From positions 37,324,699 to 37,388,698 of the forward strand of contig CM056377.1 in NCBI GenBank assembly GCA_029718625.1: a stretch of DNA of 64,000 nt, given 5' to 3'. The DNA is from Synaphobranchus kaupii (lineage: Eukaryota > Chordata > Actinopteri > Anguilliformes > Synaphobranchidae). The notes under the pieces are model-generated. The model saw only the letters and a list, made by a program, of their open reading frames with translations, was not told the origin of the DNA and searched no databases. The translations under genes were made by a program, and so were the position numbers. How positions within the stretch are numbered: the first letter of the stretch is position 1; each line of letters starts with the position of its first letter. Of the stretch, positions 1-13,142 are shown piece after piece.

Positions 1-384
1 GATACTTTGCACAAAGAAAGCATTGCCGCAAGTTTGAAATATAGGCAAAAATAAGAATAAAATATAGCTGCAGGCAGCGATTCCCGGGGACCAAGCGGTA
101 TTAGCGGCATTTGTCAAACGCAGAAACCGCTAAATGGTAGACAACTCGAGACAGGGTTGACCCAAAATACAAATATTTGTTTCTAATCAGGGCTTTTGCC
201 ATTGTTGATGGTATCTTAACCTGATCCAGTAAGGGCTTGCGTATTAAGTCTTTTAAGTACAAGTGAAACAGTGAACAGTTAATACTGTTAAATTTCTTAA
301 CTTTTGCAATAAAAAGGTGTTTCTTAATGTGAAAACAACATTAGAAGAAGCATAGCATTTGCACAATAGTTTTACCAAACATTA

Positions 385-468
385 ACTTAGCCATTGGTAC
401 CAAGCTAGAATTGAACCGCTGACCACATACATGGAAAGCCAAGATTGTATCCACTAGGCCAAAGCAGG
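385..468 (-). repeat. tRNA-like Pol III module, copy 1 (tRNA-derived, not a functional tRNA)
   Basis: Read on the minus strand, TGGCCTAGTGG (461 to 451) fits the A-box consensus TRGYNNARNNG, and GGTTCAATTCT (417 to 407) fits the B box. Their order and spacing are those of a tRNA gene, so this resembles a tRNA-derived SINE head. The acceptor arms do not pair convincingly, so a functional tRNA is unlikely. A second module lies about 247 bp away in the same orientation. The region 281-336, just beyond the module, is repeated at 561-614. Confidence 0.55.
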
Positions 469-639
469 TTAACAGAAATGAGGAGGCCAAATAAGACTTG
501 TGTGTTGCAGTATCAGATTGTTTTGGCTTACTGACTTCATAATTCAAACAGATAACAGGTAATATTGTGAAATTTCTTAGCCTTTGCAATGAAAAGAACA
601 TTCTTACAATGACGTGCACATTGTGTGCCTCAAAAAAAA

Positions 640-716
640 CTTTGGAACAGGTGGGGATCAAACCACCAACCTACTACACGGCAGTCAAATGCCTTAACCA
701 CTGAGCTACAGGAACT
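640..716 (-). repeat. tRNA-like Pol III module, copy 2
   Basis: On the minus strand a perfect A box TAGCTCAGTGG (708 to 698) is followed by a B box GGTTTGATCCC (664 to 654) with one change from the core. The roughly 72-nt span matches tRNA length. The 5' and 3' ends do not form an acceptor stem, so it is a tRNA-derived relic. It is adjacent to a diverged copy of the 281-336 spacer sequence (561-614), which makes the pair look like a duplicated unit of about 250-280 bp. Confidence 0.6.
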
Positions 717-810
717 TTCACAGTTGGTATAGTAGGTAGACAACCTGTTAAGCAGAGATAGTGTACTTGGCGGATGGCATACCTGCCATCCCAACATTTG
801 TATTTCTTTA

Positions 811-2990
811 GTGCCTTCACGCAAATTGATTGGGTTAAAACTGCAGGGCTCAAGTCTTGATCTAACTCTCAATCAACCCACCAAGTTTCAGAACTTTATA
901 TCAAACGGTTTTAGAAGTACTAGCATTTATGCGATAAGCCACGCCCAATGCAAAATTCTTTGGCTTCTCATTCGGCCAATTTTTGAGATACGCCTTAGTA
1001 AAGCATGTATGTAGGGGTGCGGTTTGAGTACCATGAACAGGTTTGGTGCAAATTGGTCTAATTCTGTAGGAGGAGTAGCATTTTAAGTGTTTTACAAAAA
1101 ATGCTAATTAGCGGAAAATCTAAGATGGCAGACTTCTTGGTTTCTTGAGGCAAATTTGTTGAGCAGGAGTAGCGGGACGTATACACCAAATTTTGTGACT
1201 GTAGATCAAATGGGGCGTCGGCAGTGGGCGTGTCAATGATTTTTAGTGAATTTTTACATATTTTCTTATATTTGGATCTATATAGCGCCACCACGTGGCT
1301 CGATTGGGTTGAAACTGGAGAGGTCAGGTCCAGATGTTATTCGTAAAAGACCTTCCAAGTTTCATAACTTTCTGTGAAATGGTTTTGGAATTATTAGCAT
1401 TTTTGTGATAAGCCACGCCAACTAGATATTTATTGGCTCGTCATTCGGCCATCTTTTAAAATATCAAAATTCTGTACATATGTTTTATGAAGCATGGTGT
1501 ACGGAGTGTGTTTACCAGGTTTCATGTAAATTGGTCAAATTTTATAGGAGGAGTAGTATTTTAAGTGTTTTACAAGTAATGCTAATTAGCGGAAAATCCA
1601 ATAGGGCTAACATGATGGTTCTTTGAGGCAAATTTGTTCAGTATGAGCAGAAGGACCTCTATACCACATTTTGTGACTCTAAATAAAACGGGGTGTATGC
1701 AGTGGGCGTGTCAATGATTTTTATTGAATTTTTAAATATTTTCTTATATTTGGATCTATATAGCGCCAGCACTTGGCTCGATTGGGTTGAAACTGGAGAG
1801 GTCAATTCCTCATGTTACTCTTAATAGACCTACCAGGTTTCATAACTTTCAGTGAAATGATTTTGGAATTATCAGCATTTTTGTGATAAGTCACGCCCAT
1901 TGAAAATTAATTGGCTCGTCATTCGGCCATCTTTTAAAATATCAAAAGTCTGTATATAACTATTATGAAGCATCGTCTACGGAGGTCGTGTACCTGGTTT
2001 CATGTAAATTGGCCACATTTTGTAGGAGGAGTAGCATTTTAAGTGTTTTACAAAAAATGCTAATTAGCGGAAAATCAAATATGGCTGACTTCATGGATCC
2101 TTGAGGTAAATTTGTTCAGCATGAGCAGAGGGACATGTACACCACATTTTGTGACTATAGGTCAAACGGGGCGTCGGCAGTGGGCGTGTCAATGTCACAA
2201 TATTTACACGTGCACTACAGCGCCACCAACTGGCCTATCGCCACGAGATTCGGTGTGAGCTTGTAGGATGACAACTTCTAACTACTTGCCAAGTTTCATG
2301 CTAATCAGCCAAGCGGTTAAGGAAAAACTCAAAGAAGTAATAAATGAGTACATTTAAGCCAAAATGTCGGCAAATTCAAGATGGCGCCCACCAAATTAGT
2401 AAAGTTCTATGATCCAAATCCGGCTCTTTGTCACTGTAGCAAGTTATACATCTCTGCAAAGGAACTGTGATTTTTAGTGAATTTTTTTATATTTCTTTAT
2501 ATTTGGAACTCTATAGCGCCACCACATGGCTCGATTGGGATAAAACTGTAGAGCTCAAGTCCTAATGGTACTCTTAAAAGACCTACCAAGTTTCATAGCT
2601 TTGTGTCAAATCGTTTTGGAATTATTAGCATTTTAGTGATAAGCCACGCCCAGTGAAATTTCATTGGCTCGTCATTCGGCCATCTTTGAAAATATCAAAA
2701 TTCTGAATCTTTTATGAGACATATTCTAAGGAGTGTGTTTACCAAGTTTCATCTCAATTGGTCAAATTTTGTAGGAGGAGTAGCATTGTAAGCGTTTTAC
2801 AAAAAATGCTAATTAGCAAAAAATCCAATACGGTGGACTTCATGGGTCCTTGAGGCAAATTTGTTCAGAATGAGCAAAGGGACCTGTATACCAAATTTTG
2901 TGACTCTAGGTGAAACGGGGCGTCGGCAGTGGGCGTGTCAATGTCAAAATTTTGTCACGTGCACTACAGCGCCACCAGGTGTTCAATCTG
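811..2990. repeat. Tandem array of four diverged units, about 480-750 bp each
   Basis: Recurring landmarks occur in fixed order: TATAGCGCCACCAC or a variant (about 1281, 1759 and 2511), TTGGGTTGAAACTGG, AAGCCACGCCC, GGCTCGTCATTCGGCCAT, TAGGAGGAGTAGCATT, AAAATGCTAATTAGC, and CAGTGGGCGTGTCAATG. The first unit (from about 811) lacks the leading motif. The third unit is longer because it holds an extra segment at about 2190-2460. A related CACTACAGCGCCACCA motif appears at about 2213 and 2961. The array has no coding content and probably arose by unequal exchange inside the transposon. Confidence 0.8.
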
Positions 2991-3686
2991 CGTCATAATA
3001 TAGAGGATCCAAGAGTTTGGGAATCCCAACAAGCGTGCCACCAACTCATGGGAATTTTAACAAACCAGCTCATGGGAATTTTAGGTGAAAGGGGAGAAAA
3101 AAAAAAAAAAGAATCTGAACAGATACAATAGGGTACCAGCAACTACGCTGCTTGGTCCCCTAATAAATTGCTGAATTCAACATCACAATAGATACAGGAC
3201 ATTTGTCAGGCCTGCCTCAAATGCAATCTATACCCAACTTTGGCATTGATTATTGTAAGAAATAATGGTATTTGTGGCCTTTTCAAGTGAGGAAAAAATA
3301 TTTGTTTAAAAAATGTGTTGTTTGTTAGACAGGTTTTAGATCAATAACCCTCATGTTTAAATGTAATCTGTGGATAGAAAAGGCATGGTGTTATTTTAAC
3401 TGATAGTGCATTTCAATGCAATGCTTGGCAGATATACCTGGAGTGAAAAATTGATCTGTACTGGTTGATGTAATTCATCTAAACAAGGGTTCAAAGCTGA
3501 CAGTAAATCCTCAGCTTCAACAAAAATCGTACTACATTCATGATTAAATAGTTTTACACAATGCCAAATGTATACATGCCTACAGAAAATTACTAATACA
3601 TGCCTATATAATACAGAATCAAATGTATTTTGTATGTTTGTGTATATCTATCTATGCATCTATCTACCCGTATATGGATGTGTTTG

Positions 3687-3719
<33 letters not shown>
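3687..3719. repeat. (TG)n microsatellite, about 33 bp
   Basis: Uninterrupted TG dinucleotides, seen directly. Confidence 0.95.
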
Positions 3720-3723
<4 letters not shown>

Positions 3724-4729
3724 CATTAATAGATTAACATTAACAGTACTAACATTATTAGCTTATTACACAGCTACAGAGTGTTAACAGTATCCCTGTG
3801 CTAATTAAGCAGGTTCTATATATGGTCTAAATAAGATATTCAATGATCTGGACTCTCCATGCCTCTGCTTCAGTTGTTCCTGATTGTTTAAATGATTAAA
3901 TATAGACCTAAATCTACAATCCGGGCCCAAGCTTATCCAATTAATTCTCTATGTAGGCATGAGAGTGGTTAATGATGTTATCTTACCTAATTAACCTGCA
4001 AGGAATTCGACTCCAGGACTAGAATTGTACATCCCTCATCTAAGTGTTCATTACTATAAAGGGCTAGCTAATACTATAGGCAGCTCTTGCACCAACTCTC
4101 GTAAAACTGTGTTAAGAAAAAGGAAAAATCCTTTCATGATTTATGTGGTGCATCCTCTGGATTTAAATCCTGAAAACACAGAAGTTTTGAACGTGTCTAT
4201 AACCTGGTAAGAAACTCGAGAACCACATGATCCACTGCCTACCTTTTCCAATTGTTCCAATCCAATTGTTGACTTTTCAAAGGCCATAAATTGTTATATT
4301 TTTTCTTAAACTTGAACATCATGATGTCTTTGTGACTCGGGGGTTCTGTGTTTTGAATGGCCAAAACATGACCCCGCTCAGTAGCTTCACTGGCTCATCC
4401 TCCTCTGGAGAGACAAGTTTCATCGTTCATTGAGCAAGAGCGTTTCCAGAAGGTGTTAACTCGCAGCAAGAAAATAAAGGTGGAAAAATGTAAGAGTGCT
4501 GATATGAGATGTGTCGGTGCAGAGGCCCATCTTGTCATTTTGCAATCAGATGGTATTGATGTCCCTTCCGCCCACCTCCTTCCAATCACAACAGTATTTT
4601 TGAAATATGATCACTTTACCTATTTAGCATATTAAAACTAATATACCGAAATCTACATTGTCAAGAATCATGGATGCCTGTGAGGTACAGGCAGATTTGG
4701 TCTGCGATAAGACTAATTACTGGAGATTT

Positions 4730-5040
4730 TGGGGCTTTGATTTGCTAGGTTCTGCTGGAAAGTCTCAACACACTGCATTACTAAATGACTTTTTTGTCAG
4801 CTTTCCCATTTAGTGAAGCAGCTCCAACTTATTACCACTGCACCACGCCTGGGAATCAATACACTTCATTGGGCAATGTGTCATTTGTTAATCGGGTATT
4901 GATGAGAATATTGACATGGAGCTAATTAATCTCAAACCGAGCTCCAGCTTTCATATGTTTCCTTAATTATGTTCTTCATCTTAGTCCTTTGACATTGACA
5001 CCGAGACGCCTTATTGTAGACAGTGAATGAACTAAGCTGT
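4730..5040. promoter_or_regulatory. Candidate conserved non-coding element
   Basis: Repeat-free sequence of mixed composition with several homeodomain-type cores (TTGTTAATCG, GAGCTAATTAATC, CCTTAATTATG) and no open frame. This is composition-based inference only; I cannot see an alignment. Confidence 0.25.
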
Positions 5041-5689
5041 CAGGTTTTTTTTTCTACATTCCTGCATTTTGGTCAGGGGTTGCTTGAGCTGAATAACAGA
5101 TTTAAATTATATTCCTTCTAAAATATTTAAATTATAATTTAGATACTGGTGCAAATAAAACAGGAAAAAAAGCATGCTTTTTTCAAGAAAACATCTATGT
5201 TGCAAACTATTTTTTTAGTTACTTGTTTCATTTAGTTTGTTTTTCGTTTTGTTTGTTTTTTTGTGTGTAGGGGGACATATTTTTAGCATGTGTCATGTAT
5301 GCCTAAAAATGCAAGTATCATGAAATCACTTGGTCCACTTAAGGGATCTTATTTGAAAGAATAGCATGTGTGATGCATAGTCCTAATTTTCCCTTGTCTA
5401 GTGTTTGGAGAAAATGATCTTGTTTAGAGGCAATTGGACAGAGCAGTAAAGTGTAACATACCAGGCAAACAGTAGGTGATAAATTCTAGTTCTGTTTTGA
5501 TAAGATAGCGACTGTATATAATACAGTATATGGTGTTTGTGGATATTATCAATCATACAGTAAAACGTATTTAGAAAATTGTATCAGCGAGTTGCAATTT
5601 TAGACACAGGCTGAGGTTGTGGTTTTGATATGCACGCACAGTTGTACATTTATGCACAATTTATTTTTTATAATCAGGCAAGCCCACAC

Positions 5690-6010
5690 CCCAGTTTTTA
5701 CCCTTTATTTGGGCAAACTGTGCTGCTTTATTGTGGGTGATGTTAAATAGCAACACGAGGGTACATTGTACAAACAATTTAGCTGGAGCTGCATGAAGCC
5801 TGACTGTATGTTACTCATTAACAAGATGTGGGCTACTGCAATTACAATGTTTCCTCCTAATGTCCCCATTTATTGAGTTGCAGTGGAGTCGGCTCCACCC
5901 TCTCTTCACGGCCGCAGACTGTAACAGCTCTGCTGCTTGAAAGGAGCTGGCAGCCAACTGACTGCATGAGCTTCCAGTTTTAATCGATAATGTTTTACGT
6001 TAGCCTGTGG
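5690..6010. promoter_or_regulatory. Candidate conserved non-coding element
   Basis: A repeat-free block with more balanced composition than the surrounding AT-rich DNA. It includes ACAATTTAGCTGGAGCTGC and a GC-rich stretch near 5890-5960. No coding frame runs through it. The call is inference from composition. Confidence 0.22.
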
Positions 6011-7627
6011 GCTAACGGGCCGGAGCCGCCAAAAGGTTGTGACTGCCCAAAGTTGTGACCACCACGGGCATACAGGGTCTGCCAACCACTACATGAAGTG
6101 CCACGACAAAAGCCCAAACTCGGCGGTTTGATTATTGTTTATAGATACAGTGAGTCGAGAATTAAAGCATCGCCTTGAGGCAACATAATTATTTACAGCT
6201 GAAAACTCATATCATTATCAGCATGCTCCTAATTGCTTGAAGTAATATCAAAATTAGTTGATTTAACAAGTTTTTGATAACGTGCATAGAAATAGTTTCC
6301 CCTCTGCATACGAGGTGACAGTTTAGAGACATACAACTATTAATTTACCTTATCTGTTTTGTTTTCCTAAACCCCTGTATCGCAGCATCCTTAGAGGAGA
6401 AAGTCCAATTACCTGCGCACTGCTTTTTCTGTAGACCATACACAAGATCAGACATGAGCTTACTGCTCAAATGCCACAAGTGGTATAAGACTACCATGTG
6501 CAAGAATTAAATATGACACTTTGTGAAATATACAGCAACAGTATAATATTGGCACCAAATGTATGAGAATGAACTCCCAGGAATTAAGTATTTAAAATAA
6601 TATTTTTAAATGTTATACTACTGTCATATAATCAGTACTACTGTACGTGTAGAAAAATGTACAGTGCATTTATGTATATTATGAAAAGTGTAGGAAATAA
6701 ATTAAACCCTTATACGTATATTTATTTGACCTAGGCCCATCTCCTTCTGCCATGATAATGTCAACGGATTTCATATATTTCAGTCTTTGGCAAAGTTATA
6801 CAAATGTATTTAAACTTACGAAGAAAAAGTAGACTACTACAACGATAAAGGCTGATGCATTATTTATTCTTTCTATCGTTTAGATGTAAATGCAGTATTG
6901 GCATGACTTGAAAGCCAAAAACAAAGGTCACAAAACCTGACGGACGCATCTACCATTAATGATTATGAAGTGCATGTATTCCAATAGAAATATAAGATGA
7001 CCCTTGAATGAATAAGGAATAGTGTATCCATTAGAAGGGCTCCAGGGAATGCCGTGAGATTCTGATTTCTCGTCAGCATTCATCTCAGAAAAATGATAGC
7101 TGGAGAGGGTAGGCTATATTTACAGTACAGGATGAACACAGTTCTGGGTCATAAAGAAATTACATTTTGCATATTTAATGCTGGCCTTGGTGAAATGCAT
7201 GAGAATTGAAAGATCACATCAGAAATGACTGTCATGCATAGGTGCTTACCTAGAATTATGTTACTCTTTATGATTTGAAACTATGTGCTTTAAGCAAGAT
7301 GAAAAGATCCCATCCTACCCAAGACGACCCATCATCACATTATCCATACAATGTCACTGTTGTGATATATCATACTAAGTGTAGATCTGCCTTACTCTCT
7401 AAAATCACTTTTTTTTTTTCTACTCCTCAATATTTTTCTGTCTGCTTCCAGAGGATGTTGTGGTAAGGTCCTTTTAAATGGCTCATGTATTATCATGCGG
7501 GTACAGTCTGATCAAAGTAAGCTAACTTATGGAAGTTCACACTTCCTAACCCCCTGGTTTTCCCCTTTCAAGGTTTAAGTGCTGCCTTTTTAGCCATGCA
7601 ATTGAACCTTATCGTGTGCATGGAGCT

Positions 7628-8658
<1,031 letters not shown>

Positions 8659-9811
8659 TGTTACGTCCCTATGCTGGTTCATGAGTGCACCCCTTTAATT
8701 CTTTTGTATGCTAAAGAGCTTCCCTCTGTTCACCTGAGTCGTGTTTCAAAATTACACCTGTTGTGTATATGTATTTGGCGCGTTCTCTAGCTCGAGGTTG
8801 GTTCATTTTCCCCTTGGTTTAGTTTTCCATATGGCTAGCTTCATGCATGTTGCCAGCTTTGCTGGCGTGCTGAAGCTCATTTTTAAATATTACTGTGGCG
8901 TTTGTTTCAGGTTGTAGGCTATGGAGCACTTACTATATTTGGTAGTTTGTCGTAGTTGTTGCCGTGCCGTAGGGGTGCGCATTTGTCTAGTTGTATTTCT
9001 GCGTCGTTCCCCATTTTAAAAGCTGGTTTTAACTTTGCTTTGCATGAGCATATTCACGTCTTTTGTATGCCGGTTTGTTTATGCAAATAGTTGACAATCT
9101 ACTAATTTCCAGAAGGAACATTTTGGTAGTAAGGCTTGTTGGTTTATGGCTACTTTGCTGTGTTGTTGTAGCTGTCCTTTGTGAAAGCTACTTGTGTTTT
9201 TGTGGAGTACTTTTTGTCTGATGTGCTCGCGCAATACCTGGAAGTAGCTATGTCGACACGACGACTCGCGACAACGGAGGAGATCCATACGCATAGGACA
9301 TTGGAGGCAAATTGACCGGGAATTTGCATTGAGGAGACTTTAGTATTGTTCTCAATTTGGGAAGGTTGGTTACTGTGGTTCCAATGCTTCCTAGTACAAA
9401 ACCGCCGGCCATTGTGTCTCACTGTCCAAGTCTCGTTGGATTCTCGATCTTGTTGTTTGCTGAAGGCATTGGAGGCAAATTGACCAAGGTTTTGTGGAGA
9501 ACATGTCGCTCTCATGGGGAGAACTTTTGTGATGTTCTCAATTCGGGAAGGTTGGTTACATGGTTCCAACGCTAAAAATAGTAAATGGTTACATGGTTAC
9601 ATGGTTCCAACGCCAATAGTAAAAAACTATTTTTATGTTTGTTTCCTTGCTCTACCAGGAGCACACTGGCAAAGCATTGTCCTGTAAACCAGCACCCTTT
9701 CCCTTGTTTCATGTCAGTTTATTTTCATATTTCAAAAAAATAATTTTGTAACCGTTCCCTTTTGTGTTTGAAATCCTTTGTGTTGCGGCCCTTCGAGCCG
9801 GGGTCGTAACA
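8659..9811 (-). mobile_element. Probable solo LTR of a Gypsy-like retrotransposon, about 1.15 kb
   Basis: The block begins TGTTACGTCCC and ends GGGGTCGTAACA, so it has the TG...CA termini of an LTR and its ends are inverted relative to each other (GTTACGTCCC against GTTACGACCCC). The flanks TTTAC (8654-8658) and TATAC (9812-9816) match at 4 of 5 positions, consistent with an aged 5-bp duplication. No gag-pol sequence lies beside it, so a solo LTR fits. The minus orientation is a guess from the GC-rich end at about 9785-9811, which resembles the 5' end of some fish Gypsy LTRs. A TIR transposon is the alternative. Confidence 0.45.
9299..9620. repeat. Imperfect tandem duplication inside the LTR
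   Basis: CATTGGAGGCAAATTGACC occurs at 9299 and 9467. The segment TTCTCAATTTGGGAAGGTTG occurs at about 9349 and again, with one change, at about 9536. The 3' end then stutters, with GGTTACATGGTTCCAACGC-type copies close together at about 9553-9615. Unit length is about 170-190 bp. Confidence 0.75.
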
Positions 9812-10616
9812 TATACTGACTAATTAAAAAATGAAAGTATCACTTCATTTGAACAAGAAACTAAAGTTGTAGGGCTCTGTCTATGTTGTTAGTTATAGGG
9901 CTCTATCTTGATGATCTTGGTCTAAAACGAATGGCGCAAGTGCATTTAGGGCGTGTCCAAGTCCACTTTTGCTAGTTAGACAGCGGAAAGGTTTAAATGG
10001 GCTGAACTTAGTCCCTTATAGGTGTGTCTTGGGCGTAACATGCAATAAATCAAACAGTGTCATGTCCCATTCACTTTAAAAGCCACATGCGTTTGCACCT
10101 TGGCGGAATATGACAGCAATTTACAGCTGGCGAAACAGACATGCTCGTTCTCGAAGTTAAAACAAGCATGCAGAGAATATATGGCATTTCAATTCTCAGA
10201 ATTAATTGTAATGTGTTTCAGTTGTAACATTTGCAATGTGCTGCAAGTTTGTTTTATGTTTCTAATTGTTTAAAATGTTTATTTTCCTTAATTAGACTTT
10301 TACTTATCTTTAAAATTGTGTTCAATTATGGAATAACAGGTGAAATCAGCGGGATTTTAATTGCTGAAAGTATGGAAACCTGGTCACTGTACTTTAAAAA
10401 ATATGAAGAGGAAGAATGGAGTTCAAATTAATTAGGCATGTGATAAAAAAATTCTGAATAAAGGCAATATTCAGTGGACAAAGTTTTGAACTTTTTTCAA
10501 TCAAAACCATTCCATTTACTTACAGGCTGTAGATGAAGAGGGCTGTATTGTAATGTTCCACCTGTGATGGTTCAACCTTATGATCCAGACACCTGAAGCG
10601 CATTTTCAGCACTCCA

Positions 10617-12806
10617 GGGGCCACATGTATAAAACTCTGAGTAAAAGCATGCGTAAAAGAAAGCTCAGCGTGAAAGTCGGAAATCTGCTTTAAAAAAGAT
10701 TAGCATTTTCTACCTCTGCCTTTCGGTAACTATGTCGCCATATCACACTGACGCCAAACATTGCGTACATATGGGGCCCTATCTTGGCGATCTTGGCGCT
10801 TAGTCTAAGCGCATGGCGCTAAGTCCATTTAGGGCGTGTCCAAGTCCACTTTTGCTATTTTAACGGCGTGTTTTTTTGGCGCTAAGCACGGCGCATGGCG
10901 CAACTGGGCTGAACCTAGTCGCTTCATTAATTATAGGTGTGTCTTGGGCGTGACATTCAATAAACCAATCAAAATGTCATATCCCATTCCCTTTAAAAGC
11001 CTGCTTTTCCACCTTGGCGGATTGCTTATGATGGCGAAACAGACATGCTCGTGCGTGTTTAGTGTGATCAAGGAATAGGCTAAATGGAGTATGATCAATA
11101 TTATTCGGACTAACCATTAGCCTATGAGTTCCCGGTAATTCCAGACAGGGCTGTTATTTTACAAAATATGTGCGGTTAAATTTTGTTAAAAGGACCTGCA
11201 ACAGCTGAGAATAAGCTATCAATGGCTTCAGTCTCACCTTAGAAAACGCCAAATTAGCCTGCTTGTTCAGCGAATTTCGTTTGATTATGCAATGAAAGTG
11301 TCAAACATCAATTCCAAGAGGCTGTTCTCATGGAGTTGAATGATGACACTAAATAGCCTACAATAAAGCTGTCAGGTTCGCAACCCATAAGTTCAGGCAT
11401 ATTTCCCCTTGTTTAATAATGTCCTGTTTATGGAAATGTGACCAACCTGTTTTACTCGTAGCGTAATCCTTTAAAACAATCCACTTTCCCAGGAAGACCG
11501 TGAAACGTGTGACTTACAGCAGGGGAAACAGAGAACATGCAGCTCACGTGCAGAGAATGGCATTAAAATTAATTGTGAATTAATTGTGTAACGTGCTGCA
11601 AATTTGTTTTAGTTTCTAATTAGACGCTTAGTTCTCTTTAAAATCGTTTTGTTCAGTTAAGGAATAACGGGTGAAATCAGCTGGGTTTTAAACGGTGAGA
11701 GTATGGAAACCTGGTCACTGTAATTTAAAAAAATATGAAGGACGAAGAATAGCTAAGGTTACAATTTAGTTAACATGGTGACATCTCCGTTTTTTTAACC
11801 ATAGGCTATCGAAAAAAACCTTATGCACAGCGAATCCGCTGTAGCCTAGGCTATTTGAAAAACAATAAATGCAATATTCACTGGACAAGGTTTTGAACTT
11901 TTTTCAGTCACAAACCATTCTATTTACTTACAGGCTGTATTCATAGATAAACAGAGCTGTATTGTAATGACATCTGAAGCGCATTTTCAGAACTTAAATG
12001 TCTGTCTATTGCCGTGCGCGAGTTTTCCATTGAATGACAATTCACGCATTAGGTGCAAAGACAATTTGCGCATTAGGCTTGATAGCTATAGGTGTTATCA
12101 GCTCCTTTTTAATGGATAGCCATTGTCCCGTACCATCGCACATCGCCTGGATGTTGATTGAGTGGGCTGAGAGCAATGTAATGTGGCATTGTTTCCCTTC
12201 GCTGAGGGAAAGGTATGTGGACCTATGGAACCTTTTATTATTATGCATTTTTGATATAGCCTACACAATAATAATATTTCACATTGTGATCTAGATATTT
12301 TAGTCATGCCTGTGCACGCCCCTGTGTGTAACAGACAGGAGGGTATGCGCGTTGTGCACACGCCTATGTAGACGCACTTATATGCGCCGTTAAAATAGCA
12401 TGTAAACAACTGCGACATGACTTTAGACCAGGTTTGTGGTGGTTCTAGCGCAAGCGCTTTCTGCTGGCTCAAGATAGCAATACGCCAAAAAGAATCCTGG
12501 CCACTCCTCATCTTAAGACCAACACGCCCAGTTCACTAATGATGGCGCAAGAGTACATGGTAGTTAAACGGCGTAAGCGTTAGGCGTTATTATGGACCTA
12601 GCGCCGGGTGTAAGATAGCAAAGACACTTGCGTTTGCGTTAGCGCCGCTTTGCGCCGGGTGTAAGATAGGGCCCATGGTGTCCATCGTGTGCAGATGTAC
12701 GCAGATTCTCGCAGCACGTGTTATATCTGAATTTCTGCATGGAAACTCGCTTACGCGGCTTTCTGAGGGCATTTTTCTGCTCAGCACTGTTTATGCATGT
12801 GACCCC
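10617..12806. mobile_element. Short TIR element (about 290 bp originally) split by the inner Harbinger-like copy
   Basis: GGGGCCACATGTATAAA (10617-10633) pairs with TTTATGCATGTGACCCC (12790-12806) as inverted ends. Removing 10774-12674 leaves a compact element of about 290 bp. The inner Harbinger-like copy supplies an empty site: its sequence at about 11975-12004 runs straight through where this element interrupts the outer copy. Comparing the two suggests about 2 bp of target duplication. The family was not identified. Confidence 0.6.
10774..12674. mobile_element. Inner Harbinger-like non-autonomous element, 1901 bp
   Basis: Ends are GGGCCCTATCTTG and GTGTAAGATAGGGCCC, flanked by ATG on both sides (10771-10773 and 12675-12677). 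It is the same family as the outer element. It retains about 480 bp in its left half (about 11055-11535) that the outer copy has lost. The right subterminal region contains the CGCCGGGTGTAAGATAG motif twice (about 12603 and 12655), typical of repeated binding sites near transposon ends. There is no transposase frame. It sits inside another element inserted in an older copy of its own family. Confidence 0.75.
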
Positions 12807-13142
12807 AGATGTCCGTCAGTGCGTGTTTTCGTGAGTTTTAGATTGAATGACAATTCATGCATTGATATAGGCATGATAGCCTATAGGTGTTATCAGCAAA
12901 TCTTTTAATGGATCGCCATTGTCTTCCCGGAAGATTGCAGGAACTATTAGCCAATATAGAGTCGTAGCTTGATCCAGGATAATTTGTGAATAAATGTGTA
13001 ACCTTACACATAGCATCGCAAATCTCTTAGATGTTGATGGAGTGGGCGCCGTTATATATATGTTTCACATATATAAGAGCGTTCTCTGCTAGGGCAGAAC
13101 CCAAGGAAATCCAAAGTTTGCTGTGAACTCCTGTTTTACCCA

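Larger units (their letters stand above)
86..3160. mobile_element. Putative non-autonomous DNA transposon, about 3.1 kb, with 11-bp inverted ends
   Basis: The block starts with GGGGACCAAGC (86-96) and ends with its exact reverse complement GCTTGGTCCCC (3150-3160). Everything between is repetitive: two tRNA-like modules near the left end, then a four-unit tandem array, then a short A-rich tail at about 3100-3112. No transposase frame is present, so it could only move with help from elsewhere. I could not define a target-site duplication, and the inverted match does not extend beyond 11 bp, so the superfamily is unknown. The alternative is that two unrelated repeat blocks lie next to each other and the end match is chance. 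Confidence 0.45.

Noticed and set aside
385..716. Functional tRNA genes
   Set aside because: A and B boxes fit, but acceptor stems do not pair, so they are relics.
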